A DNA stretch of 64,000 nucleotides, from contig CAVVAM010000004.1 of NCBI GenBank assembly GCA_963746265.1, positions 1 through 64,000 on the forward strand, written 5' to 3'. Under the pieces are notes generated by a model. It saw only the letters and a list, made by a program, of their open reading frames with translations. It did not search any database and had not been told where the DNA came from. Positions within the stretch are counted from its first letter, which is position 1, and each line of letters begins with the position of its first letter. Positions 1-7,623 of the stretch are shown piece after piece. The position numbers and the translations under genes are program-made. This DNA is from Ilumatobacter sp963746265 (GTDB lineage: Bacteria > Actinomycetota > Acidimicrobiia > Acidimicrobiales > Ilumatobacteraceae).

Positions 1-95
1 ACAACATCAACAGACCCCGCACCGCCCGCGGCGACCTCACCCCGACCGAGTTCGCCGCCCAGTGGAGAACCAACAACCAACCCCAAGTCGCATAG
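1..95 (+). pseudogene. IS3-like transposase, C-terminal end (cut by window edge)
   Basis: Frame 3 reads through the window edge to a TAG at 93-95. Its residues include NINRPRTARGDLTPTEFAAQ, the usual tail of IS3/IS481-type DDE transposases (RPH-x-x-LGGLTP-x-EFA). Only about 30 residues are visible, so it cannot be said whether the insertion sequence is whole. No terminal inverted repeat can be assigned. It lies directly left of the mobilization genes, so an insertion sequence borders or interrupts the element. Confidence 0.65.
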
Positions 96-247
96 CAACT
101 GGACCAACTACCGGGTCCCCTTCATCCTGTTGCGTCCCGCACGTTTGCAGTTCGGTTTGCAGAATCGAGTCAGCGCGTACGATCTCGAAGCCCCATTCGT
201 TCCGGGCCTGGGCTACGAGAGCAGTTCAGGAGCGAGCTTCCGGACCG

Positions 248-685
248 TTGACCGCTGAGGCGTCCGTTCGGGGCCAGGTCGTGCTCGGCCCTGCAGCGCA
301 TGTGTTGCGGCGCCGGGTCGGTGCGTCGGCGTGGATGGTGCTCGAAGAGATGCTCGAGCAATCCAACATCGACGGCGACGACAACCGGCGCGTAGCGGCA
401 GTGTCGGATCGCTCACTCGCCGCGTCGCTCGGCGTCGCAAAGGACACCGTGCATCGCGCCACGACACGTCTGCGCGACCTCGGCGTCATCGAGCCCCATC
501 AGTGCCGCACAAGCAGTGGCAGCTTCTCCGCCGGCGGATACCGACTGAACATCCCGACCGCCTGCCTGTCGATCATCGACACCTCCGCTTCCGGTCCGTC
601 GACTCCCGCTGCGAATGCTGCTCGTCGTCGCACTGCCGCGTCGTCGCAGCCCTCGGATCAGCTCGTCCTGAGCCTCGAGTCCTGA
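248..685 (+). CDS. winged helix-turn-helix protein of a mobile element
   Basis: A small DNA-binding protein. The core (about nt 281-560) has the layout of replication or transfer-control wHTH proteins found upstream of relaxases in actinobacterial elements: an ASAWMVLEEML helix, then DRSLAASLGVAKDTVHRATT as the helix-turn-helix, then RDLGVIE and a wing ending in GGYRL. The start is uncertain. A GTG at 62 would overlap the transposase tail. TTG 248 has an AGGAG 15 nt upstream, and GTG 281 is also possible. The C-terminal 32 residues are low-complexity Ala/Ser/Arg and are encoded by the first copy of a 122-bp tandem duplication. The relaxase gene follows in the same orientation. A role in control of transfer or replication is inferred from context. 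Confidence 0.6.
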   Translation: MTAEASVRGQVVLGPAAHVLRRRVGASAWMVLEEMLEQSNIDGDDNRRVAAVSDRSLAASLGVAKDTVHRATTRLRDLGVIEPHQCRTSSGSFSAGGYRLNIPTACLSIIDTSASGPSTPAANAARRRTAASSQPSDQLVLSLES

Positions 686-828
686 GGAGACCGCGCCGTG
701 TTGCCGCCGCTTCCGGTCCGTCGACTCCCGCTGCGAATGCTGCTCGTCGTCGCACTGCCGCGTCGTCGCAGCCCTCGGATCAGCTCGTCCTGAGCCTCGA
801 GTCCTGACGAGACCGCGCCGTGTTACCG
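585..828 (+). repeat. 122-bp tandem duplication
   Basis: Two adjacent copies, 585-706 and 707-828, differ only by G686/C808 and a few bases at the 3' junction. A third partial start (CCGCTTCC) begins at 826. Copy 1 encodes the C-terminus and stop of the winged-helix protein. Because 122 is not a multiple of 3, copy 2 puts the same peptide tail and stop in another frame. High identity suggests a recent event. Confidence 0.9.
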
Positions 829-853
829 CTTCCCGATTCCGGTCACGAAGAAG

Positions 854-874
854 CTTCAGACATTTGCACTGAAG
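854..874. other. candidate oriT-type inverted repeat upstream of the relaxase
   Basis: The arms CTTCAG (854-859) and CTGAAG (869-874) flank a 9-nt AT-rich spacer. They lie about 70 bp upstream of the MobF relaxase start, in an otherwise very GC-rich stretch. MobF relaxases usually nick next to such a hairpin close to their own gene. The assignment rests on position and shape only; no nic consensus was recognised. Confidence 0.3.
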
Positions 875-941
875 ATGCGGGAACGATCGCGCGCCGCACC
901 CCGGATCGTGCATCGGGTCGCGTCCTCGGATCGGGGACGCC

Positions 942-3878
942 GTGTTGAGTATCGGCAAGGTCGGCGCCAGCAACTGGCGGTACTACCAGAACTCAGTCGC
1001 CGCGGGGTTGGAGGACTACTACGCCGGCGAGGGCGAATCACCCGGACGGTGGATGGGCCGCGCCGACCTGATCGGCGCCACGCTCGGCGCCGATGCCACC
1101 GAGACCGACGCGTCGCTGCTGCTCGCCGGGCGGGTCGCGCCTGACGGCACGATGCTGGGGCGGGCGCCGTCGGCGAGGTCGGTGAACGCGTTCGATGCGA
1201 CGTTCTCGGCACCGAAGTCCGTGTCCGTGCTCTACGCACTCGGCGACCCCGGCGTCACACTCGCCGTCACCCAGGCACAGGACGCCGCGGTCGCGGCAGG
1301 GCTCGAGTACCTCGACGCCCACGCCGCCTACACCCGCATCGGACAGGGTGGTCACGCGGTCGTGGATTCTGATGGGTTGGTCGCGGTGGGGTATCGGCAT
1401 CGCACGTCGCGGGCGTTGGATCCGCAGTTGCACGATCACGTGTTGGTCATCAACGCCGTGCGCACCGAGCACGACGGCCGGTGGCGCACGATCGACGGCC
1501 GCCAGTTCTACCGGCAAGCCAAAGCCGCCGGCACCGTCTACCAAGCCGCGCTCCGGTCGGAGCTGATGGCACGTCTCGGGGTGCGGTTCGGACCGGTGTC
1601 CGAGCACGGCCAGGCCGAGATCGTCGGCATCGACCCCCGTCTGGTCGATGCGTGGTCGACGCGGTCGGGCGACATCGAAGGTGAGCTCGTCGAGTGGGTC
1701 GCCGCCTTCACCCAGCGTGAAGGACGCGATCCGACGCCGGTGGAGGTCGGCAAGGCGCACAAGAGGATCACGGTCGCGACCCGCGACGCCAAAGGCGAGG
1801 ATGCGTCGTTGGACACCGAAACTCTTCGCGACCGGTGGACACGAGAGGCGACGAGCATGGGTGTCGATATCGACGCGATGATCATCACCGCATGCTCACA
1901 TGAAGCGCCGATCCCGAATCGGGTCGTCGACGTCGACCAGATCATCGACGGGCTGACCGAGCAGCGGGCGAACTGGACCGACGCACACCTCACCCAAGCC
2001 ATCGCCTCCCACATCGTCGGCGGCTCTGCCGGGGACGTCATCGATACCGTCGAACACCTCCGCAACCAAATCCTCATCTCACCGGAGATCGTCGAACTCG
2101 CCCCCGACACCATCGACCACACACAGCCGCGGGACGGTCAGCGGCGCCCGTCGGACGGGCGACCGGTCTGGGTCGCCCCCTCGACCGTCACCCACACCAC
2201 CCGCACACAACTCGCCCACGAACAGGCGATCGTCGACTGGGCCACGAACGACTCCCCCACCCAACATCGTCCCGTCGCCGCTCCCAGCGTTGACGGTCTC
2301 GACGCCGGCCAGGCCGCCACCGTCACCGCGCTCACCGAACAGCCGAGCAACGTCGCAACGGTCGTCGGACCAGCCGGGTCGGGCAAGACACGCATGCTGC
2401 ACACCGCCGTCGACGCCTGGCGCTCCGCCGGCATCGACGTCTACGGACTCGCACCGACCGCTCGCGCCGCGGACGAACTCAGCCGAGATGCCGGCATCCG
2501 AGCCGACACGATCGACAAACTCCTCCACGAACACCACCAACCCAACGGCCCACGACCCGCCCCTCAGCTCGCGCCCGGCACGGTGGTCGTGATCGACGAA
2601 GCCGGCATGGTCGACACCACCCAACTCTGGACCTACCACCACCTCGCAGAAGCGAGCGGCTGGCGAACCGTGCTCGTCGGCGACCATCAACAACTCGGCT
2701 CCATCGGCGCCGGCGGCATGTTCGCCGAACTCGTCTCTGATCCCGACGTCGCCACCCACCACCTCACCGAACTCCACCGCTTCACCCACCCCTGGGAAGC
2801 CGCCGCCTCACTCCGACTCCGCAACCGCGACCCGAGCGTCGCCGACACCTACGACGGCCACGACCGCATCCACGCACACCGAGACCTCGACACCGCCATC
2901 GAACGCCTCGCCCGACACGCCGCACGGCTCCACACCAACGGCGTCGACGCGCTCGTCCTCACCCACACCCGCAACACCGCCGACCGACTCAACCACGTCA
3001 TCACCGACACCCTCCTCGCGACAGGCCACCTGGACGAGACTGCCGGGTTCGACATCGACGGGCACCGCTTCTACCCCGGCCAACACGTCATGGCCCGACG
3101 CAACGACCGCACCATCCGCCTCAGCGCCGACCCGAACGACTACGTCCGCAACGGCGACCGCTACACCGTGCTCGGCCCCCACCCGCTCGGCGGACTCAAC
3201 ATCACCACCCGCACCGGCCACACCGCACCCATCCCCGCCCGATACATCACCGACGGGCACCTCGACATCGCCTACGCGTCGACCATTCACGCAGCACAAG
3301 GCGCCACCGTCGACGAAACACACACCCTCACCACACCCACCATGGGCGGCGACGCCCTCTACGTCGCCATGACCCGCGGCCGCCACACCAACCACGTCCA
3401 CCACCACCCACCCACCTTCGAACCCGACCAACAACACGGCCCACTCCACCAACCCACCGAACCCTGGACCGCCCGCCAAGCGTTCATCGACATCTGCCAC
3501 AACGACCGCAACAGCATCGACACCGCCATCGACCGCCGCCGCCAACTCCGCCACCTCAACCTCGACCCCACCGAACACGACCGGCGACGACTCGCCAACA
3601 TCGACGTCTCCGTCTCACTCGCCGCCGCCACCGGACACGGCACCCCCGGGACAGCGACGCCCGATCGGCACAACGGCGACATCACCCGCAGGCGGCCGGG
3701 ACATCCCGACCTCGTCACAGTTGCCGTTGAGGAACCGACAGTCGGACCCGATCTCGAACAAGCCAACGAACCCGACCTCGACAACACCAACGCACAACTC
3801 CGAGCACAACTCGCTGCCGCCCGAAACCGCACCTTCACGATCGACCACTCCGACGACAGCCTCGGTCTCGACATCTGA
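942..3878 (+). CDS. MobF-family relaxase with helicase domain (TrwC/TraI-like)
   Basis: A conjugative relaxase of 978 residues that would nick one strand at oriT, stay covalently attached, and unwind the DNA for transfer. The N-terminus MLSIGKV is typical of MobF proteins. Tyrosine pairs Y14-Y15 and Y26-Y27 are candidate nucleophiles. H153 with H164-D-H166 form the three-histidine metal site. The helicase part has Walker A GPAGSGKT (476-483), Walker B VVIDEAG (about 549-555), and late motifs STIHAAQG and YVAMTRGR. The GTG start has no clear Shine-Dalgarno sequence. The stop codon abuts the stop of the convergent integrase with no bases between. All motifs look intact, so the protein may be functional. 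No type IV secretion genes are visible, which suggests a mobilizable rather than self-transmissible element, as far as can be seen. Confidence 0.93.
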   Translation: MLSIGKVGASNWRYYQNSVAAGLEDYYAGEGESPGRWMGRADLIGATLGADATETDASLLLAGRVAPDGTMLGRAPSARSVNAFDATFSAPKSVSVLYALGDPGVTLAVTQAQDAAVAAGLEYLDAHAAYTRIGQGGHAVVDSDGLVAVGYRHRTSRALDPQLHDHVLVINAVRTEHDGRWRTIDGRQFYRQAKAAGTVYQAALRSELMARLGVRFGPVSEHGQAEIVGIDPRLVDAWSTRSGDIEGELVEWVAAFTQREGRDPTPVEVGKAHKRITVATRDAKGEDASLDTETLRDRWTREATSMGVDIDAMIITACSHEAPIPNRVVDVDQIIDGLTEQRANWTDAHLTQAIASHIVGGSAGDVIDTVEHLRNQILISPEIVELAPDTIDHTQPRDGQRRPSDGRPVWVAPSTVTHTTRTQLAHEQAIVDWATNDSPTQHRPVAAPSVDGLDAGQAATVTALTEQPSNVATVVGPAGSGKTRMLHTAVDAWRSAGIDVYGLAPTARAADELSRDAGIRADTIDKLLHEHHQPNGPRPAPQLAPGTVVVIDEAGMVDTTQLWTYHHLAEASGWRTVLVGDHQQLGSIGAGGMFAELVSDPDVATHHLTELHRFTHPWEAAASLRLRNRDPSVADTYDGHDRIHAHRDLDTAIERLARHAARLHTNGVDALVLTHTRNTADRLNHVITDTLLATGHLDETAGFDIDGHRFYPGQHVMARRNDRTIRLSADPNDYVRNGDRYTVLGPHPLGGLNITTRTGHTAPIPARYITDGHLDIAYASTIHAAQGATVDETHTLTTPTMGGDALYVAMTRGRHTNHVHHHPPTFEPDQQHGPLHQPTEPWTARQAFIDICHNDRNSIDTAIDRRRQLRHLNLDPTEHDRRRLANIDVSVSLAAATGHGTPGTATPDRHNGDITRRRPGHPDLVTVAVEEPTVGPDLEQANEPDLDNTNAQLRAQLAAARNRTFTIDHSDDSLGLDI

Positions 3879-5045
3879 TCAGGTGGCTCGGCGGTCGCCT
3901 TCCTCCTCGTCGCTCAACACGCCGCCCATGATGTCGGCGGCGTTGCGGTCGGACTGTTCGACGAAATGCGCGTACACGTTCAGCGTGGTCGCAGCGTTGC
4001 GGTGTCCGAGGCGACCGGCCACAGTACGCACGTCGACCCCGGCGCTCAGCAACTGGGTGGCGACGAAGTGTCGAAGATCGTGAAGTCGAACGTCGGGCAC
4101 ACCCACCTTCTCGCACAGCCGCTTGAACGAGCGCGTCACCGAGTCGGGGAACCACGGTTCGCTCGCGTCGGCGGCGTTGCTGAACACGAACGCATCAGTG
4201 GCGAGCGCGACCCGGCACGCCGCAGCCCGACCCATCACGCGCTCACGGTGCTCGGCGAGAACCGCGGCCGTCCCAGCATCGAGCGAGACTCGACGAGCGG
4301 AATGGGTCTTGGTTCCCTTCTCGACAAGCCCATCGGGTCCGTTCACGATCGCTCGCTCGATCGAGACCGTCGCGTGCTCGAGATCCACATCGCTCCATCG
4401 CAACGCGATCAGCTCGGAGCGTCGCGCGCCAGTCGCTGCAGCCAGCATCAGGTAGCAGTGCAGATCCGGCGACTCCGACTCGGCTCGCCTGAGCACCCTG
4501 CTCAGGGCCTCGGCCGACGGTGGCGTGATGACAGGAACCGGCACCCTCGGCGGAGTCGTCGCCGTCGCCGGGTTGATGCCGAGCCAGCCCCACTTGACCC
4601 CCTGATTCAATGCTCGCCGCAGGATGCCGTGGATGCGTCGAACTGTCGCGGGCGCCAGCGGGCGGCCGCCGGAGCCACCCGAGGCGAGCAGCCGCCGGTA
4701 GAACGCATCGAGATCGGCCGGCTTCAGTTTCGCCAGCCGTTGCGACCCGAGCGCCGGCATCAGCGACCGGTCGATGTAGCCCCTGGTCTCCTTCACCGTC
4801 TTCGGCGAGAAGTCCGGCGCGGCGAAGTCGAACCACGCCTCGAGCAGCTCGCCGACAGTCGCCCGCGTGCGAACGGTCATGCCTCGTTCGGCCTCGACAA
4901 CCATCTCGGCGAGAGCGCGCTGCGCCTCGCGCTTGCCGGTCCGAACCGTTCGGGTCGTGTACCGCTGCTTTCCTGTGACCGGGTCGTAGCCCAGGAACAC
5001 TCTGAGTTCCCACGACTCGCCCCGCTTGCGCATTGAGCCCTTCAT
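3879..5045 (-). CDS. tyrosine recombinase / integrase
   Basis: Site-specific integrase of 388 residues, a usual length for actinobacterial element integrases. It has an N-terminal arm-binding domain (about 1-60), a core-binding domain (60-160) and a catalytic domain (175-365). The catalytic residues are visible: R208 (TGARRSEL), K246, H322-x-x-R325 (HDLRH), H348 (LGHR) and Y358 (NVYAHF). ATG 5045 is preceded by AGGAG about 8 nt upstream, unlike most chromosomal genes here. The gene starts 100 bp from the 3' end of tRNA-Glu and reads away from it. This is the classic layout of an element integrated into a tRNA 3' end, with the element extending left. Confidence 0.93.
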   Translation of the reverse strand: MKGSMRKRGESWELRVFLGYDPVTGKQRYTTRTVRTGKREAQRALAEMVVEAERGMTVRTRATVGELLEAWFDFAAPDFSPKTVKETRGYIDRSLMPALGSQRLAKLKPADLDAFYRRLLASGGSGGRPLAPATVRRIHGILRRALNQGVKWGWLGINPATATTPPRVPVPVITPPSAEALSRVLRRAESESPDLHCYLMLAAATGARRSELIALRWSDVDLEHATVSIERAIVNGPDGLVEKGTKTHSARRVSLDAGTAAVLAEHRERVMGRAAACRVALATDAFVFSNAADASEPWFPDSVTRSFKRLCEKVGVPDVRLHDLRHFVATQLLSAGVDVRTVAGRLGHRNAATTLNVYAHFVEQSDRNAADIMGGVLSDEEEGDRRAT

Positions 5046-5104
5046 GCCAATTCTCCTCGATGTCTATAGTGGCATCTCATGGGCAACGAGTCCGGAAAAG
5101 CAGG

Positions 5105-5128
5105 AGAGCCACCCCGGAGGGTGGCTCT
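5105..5128 (-). terminator. intrinsic terminator after tRNA-Glu
   Basis: A perfect 10-bp stem with arms AGAGCCACCC (5105-5114) and GGGTGGCTCT (5119-5128) has a 4-nt loop. On the minus strand it is followed by CCTGCTTTTCC. It sits just beyond the 3' end of tRNA-Glu and before the integrase, so it should end the tRNA transcript and insulate the element. Confidence 0.7.
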
Positions 5129-5144
5129 GACCTGGTGTTTTCGT

Positions 5145-5220
5145 TGGCAGCCCGTACGGGATTCGAACCCGTGCCGCCACCTTGAGAGGGTGGTGTCCTA
5201 GGCCTCTAGACGAACGGGCC
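5145..5220 (-). tRNA. tRNA-Glu (CTC)
   Basis: A full cloverleaf of 76 nt including an encoded CCA. The acceptor arms GGCCCGT and ACGGGCT pair. The anticodon stem CCACC/GGTGG encloses loop CTCTCAA, giving anticodon CTC. The T arm contains GGTTCGAATCC. Its 3' end faces the integrase gene, so the 3' part of this gene is the likely attachment site of the element to the left. Confidence 0.95.
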
Positions 5221-5284
5221 AAGCTGCGTGCACGACGTTACCGCCGAGCTATGTCAATTGGACGAGCCGCATTCGGCTCCCGGA

Positions 5285-5359
5285 TGGTTGGGGTGCAAGG
5301 AATCGAACCTTGAATAACAGAACCAGAAACTGTCGTGTTGCCAATTACACCACACCCCA
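5285..5359 (-). tRNA. tRNA-Gln (CTG)
   Basis: 75 nt with encoded CCA. The acceptor TGGGGTG pairs with CACCCCA. The anticodon loop TTCTGGT gives anticodon CTG. The T arm has GGTTCGATTCC. The pair next to the anticodon loop is a T-T mismatch. It lies 64 nt upstream of tRNA-Glu in the same orientation, downstream of gltX and the DUF218 gene. Confidence 0.93.
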
Positions 5360-5428
5360 GTGTGGCGACCGAGGAGTGTATCGGCCGCCCCGCGCCCGGC
5401 CACCCGCGGCGGCCAGACCGATCGACGC

Positions 5429-6151
5429 TCAACCGGTCAGATCGCTCAGCCGGTCGAAACCGACGAGGCGGCCCAGCGCCACACCCGCGGCCTCCTCGAG
5501 GTGCCGTCGAGCCGACGTCCAGCCGGTGACCACCGACGTCGGTGTCGCCGACACGCGAGCATCGAGGCCCAACCCGTCGGCGATCAGATCCGATCGCTTC
5601 AGATGGAACGGATCGGACACCAGTACCACGTCGTCGAGCCCCTGCCCGAGGAGGACCACCGACGCCGATTCCAGCGACTCGTACGTCGTGGCCCCGGTGG
5701 TCTCCATCATGATCGCCGACTCGGGCACGCCCCGGTCGACGAGGTATCGGCGCGATGCCTCGGCCTCGGTGAACCGGTCGTCGGGCAGCTTCCCGCCGGT
5801 GACCATCACGATCGGGGCGACGCCCTCGTCGTACAGCGTGAACGCGTGGTCGAGGCGCGCCTCGAGCTGCGGCGACGGGCGACCATCGTACTGTGCCGCA
5901 CCCAGCACCACGATCGCGTCGACGGGCTCGGCCGAGTCCGACCTACCCGCCTGCACCACCTGCACGAGTGAGACCAGGTAGTACACCACCAATGCTCCGA
6001 CGACGCCGACCGCAATGCGTGACGGACGTGGGCGGCGGCGCCATCGCTGAACGGGATCCGGTTCGGGCTCGGCCGCGGCCGATCGATCGACGAGGTCGTC
6101 CAAGGGCCGGTAGGCCAGCTCGTCGTCGTCGTCCATCACCGTGTCGATCAA
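5429..6151 (-). CDS. YdcF/SanA/ElyC family (DUF218) membrane-anchored protein
   Basis: 240 residues: an acidic N-terminal stretch, one transmembrane segment (about 46-66, AVGVVGALVVYYLVSLVQVV), then a DUF218 domain outside the membrane. Family marks are DAIVVLGAAQYDGRPSPQL, VMVTGGK, TTYESLESA and VLVSDPFHLKRS. Related E. coli proteins affect envelope integrity and vancomycin sensitivity; the reaction is unknown. The TTG start shares a TTGA overlap with the gltX stop, suggesting translational coupling; ATG 6136 is an alternative. Confidence 0.82.
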   Translation of the reverse strand: MIDTVMDDDDELAYRPLDDLVDRSAAAEPEPDPVQRWRRRPRPSRIAVGVVGALVVYYLVSLVQVVQAGRSDSAEPVDAIVVLGAAQYDGRPSPQLEARLDHAFTLYDEGVAPIVMVTGGKLPDDRFTEAEASRRYLVDRGVPESAIMMETTGATTYESLESASVVLLGQGLDDVVLVSDPFHLKRSDLIADGLGLDARVSATPTSVVTGWTSARRHLEEAAGVALGRLVGFDRLSDLTG

Positions 6152-7569
6152 CTCGACGGTTCGCCGCCGAGGCGGCTCAGCGCGGCTCGCATCCGACGAA
6201 GCGATTCGTGACGCCCCATGACGTCCAGTGCCTCGAACAGCGGCGGGCCGACGGTACGGCCGGTGACCGCGACCCGAACCGGTGCCTGAGCCTTGCCCAA
6301 CTTCAGGTCGTAACGCGTCATCACGTCTTCCAGCGTGGCCTTCAGAACCTCATGGTTCCAGTCGGCATCGGCGATCGCATCGTAGGCCTCGACCGCATCG
6401 GCGAGCAACGACTCTGCGTACTCCGTCGTCATCGTCTTGTCCCACGACGCCTCGTCGATCTCGGGGTCGGGCAGGAAGAGGAAATCGACCGAGCCCGGCG
6501 CGTCAGCCAGCGTGTTCAGTCGCTGCTGGATGTGCGGGGCGATCTCGGCGAAGCGGGCCCGGTCCCACTCGGGTGGCAGCCACGGATCGCACGCCGCCAC
6601 CAGCTCGTCGATCGACAGCTGCCGGATGTACTCGCCGTTGAACGACAGCAGCTTCCTGGTGTCGAAGAACGCCGGCGAGAGGTTGACGTCCTCGAGCCGG
6701 AACGCCTCCTCCATCTCGCTCCACGGGAAGATCTCCGTGCCGGCCTCCTCGGCACCCGGCATCGTCCATCCCAGCGTCATCAGGTAGTTGACCATCGCGT
6801 CGGCGAGGACGCCCTCGTCGCGGTACTGCTCCAGCGCCACCTTGTCGCGTCGCTTCGACAGCTTCTTGCGCTGCTCGTTCACGAGCACGGGAACGTGCGC
6901 CCAGACCGGGACGTCGTGTCCGAGCGCCTCCCAGATCATCTGCTGCTTGGGTGTGTTGGGCAGGTGCTCCTCGGCCCGAACCACGTTGGTGATCCCCATC
7001 TCGGCGTCGTCGACGACGTTGGCGAGCAGGAACACCGGCGTGCCGTTGCCGCGGACGAGCACGAAGTCCTCGATCACGGCGTTGTCGAACTCGACGTCAC
7101 CGCGCACCTGGTCGCGCACCAAGGTGACGCCTTCGGGCACCCGGAAACGCAGCACGTTGCCAGGATCCGGACCCAGGCCCCGATCGCGCGACCAACCGCC
7201 GTAGCCCGTGGCACCCTCGGCCCTCGCCCTCGCCTGGATGTCATCCGGCGTCATGTCGCAGTAGTAGGCGTGGCCCGACTCGAACATTCGCTGCGCCGCT
7301 GCCAGATGGGCGTCGGCGTAGGCGCTCTGGAACAGCGGCCCCTCGAAGTGTGGATCGTCGGCCGAGATCCCGATCCAGGCCAGCGATTCGACGATGCCCT
7401 CGGTCCATTCCGGGCGGTTGCGAGCCTCGTCGGTATCTTCGATTCGGAGCACGAACGTGCCCCCGCCCGAGCGGGCGAGCGCCCAGTTGAACAGCGCGGT
7501 ACGTGCGCCACCGACGTGGAAGTAGCCGGTGGGCGACGGAGCGAATCGATAGCGGGGTGTACCAGACAT
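6148..7569 (-). CDS. gltX: glutamyl-tRNA synthetase
   Basis: Class I synthetase that charges tRNA-Glu with glutamate. It has 473 residues, the normal bacterial length. The HIGH-type motif appears as HVGG at 18-21 within SPTGYFHVGGART, and the KMSKS-type loop as KKLSKRRD near residue 245. No glutaminyl-tRNA synthetase is seen here. In actinobacteria the enzyme is normally non-discriminating and also loads Glu on tRNA-Gln for later amidation. Both cognate tRNA genes lie downstream in the same orientation. A TAGCGT box 9 nt before the ATG suggests a leaderless transcript. Confidence 0.97.
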   Translation of the reverse strand: MSGTPRYRFAPSPTGYFHVGGARTALFNWALARSGGGTFVLRIEDTDEARNRPEWTEGIVESLAWIGISADDPHFEGPLFQSAYADAHLAAAQRMFESGHAYYCDMTPDDIQARARAEGATGYGGWSRDRGLGPDPGNVLRFRVPEGVTLVRDQVRGDVEFDNAVIEDFVLVRGNGTPVFLLANVVDDAEMGITNVVRAEEHLPNTPKQQMIWEALGHDVPVWAHVPVLVNEQRKKLSKRRDKVALEQYRDEGVLADAMVNYLMTLGWTMPGAEEAGTEIFPWSEMEEAFRLEDVNLSPAFFDTRKLLSFNGEYIRQLSIDELVAACDPWLPPEWDRARFAEIAPHIQQRLNTLADAPGSVDFLFLPDPEIDEASWDKTMTTEYAESLLADAVEAYDAIADADWNHEVLKATLEDVMTRYDLKLGKAQAPVRVAVTGRTVGPPLFEALDVMGRHESLRRMRAALSRLGGEPSS

Positions 7570-7578
7570 GACGTCCAG

Positions 7579-7584
7579 ACGCTA
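7579..7584 (-). promoter_or_regulatory. -10 box of gltX (leaderless start)
   Basis: TAGCGT on the minus strand lies 9 nt upstream of the gltX ATG, leaving no room for a ribosome binding site. It follows the TANNNT pattern seen before many genes in this window. Confidence 0.55.
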
Positions 7585-7623
7585 CCGGTACGCTCCGGCT
7601 GCCGGGCCCTGCGAACTGCGGGC

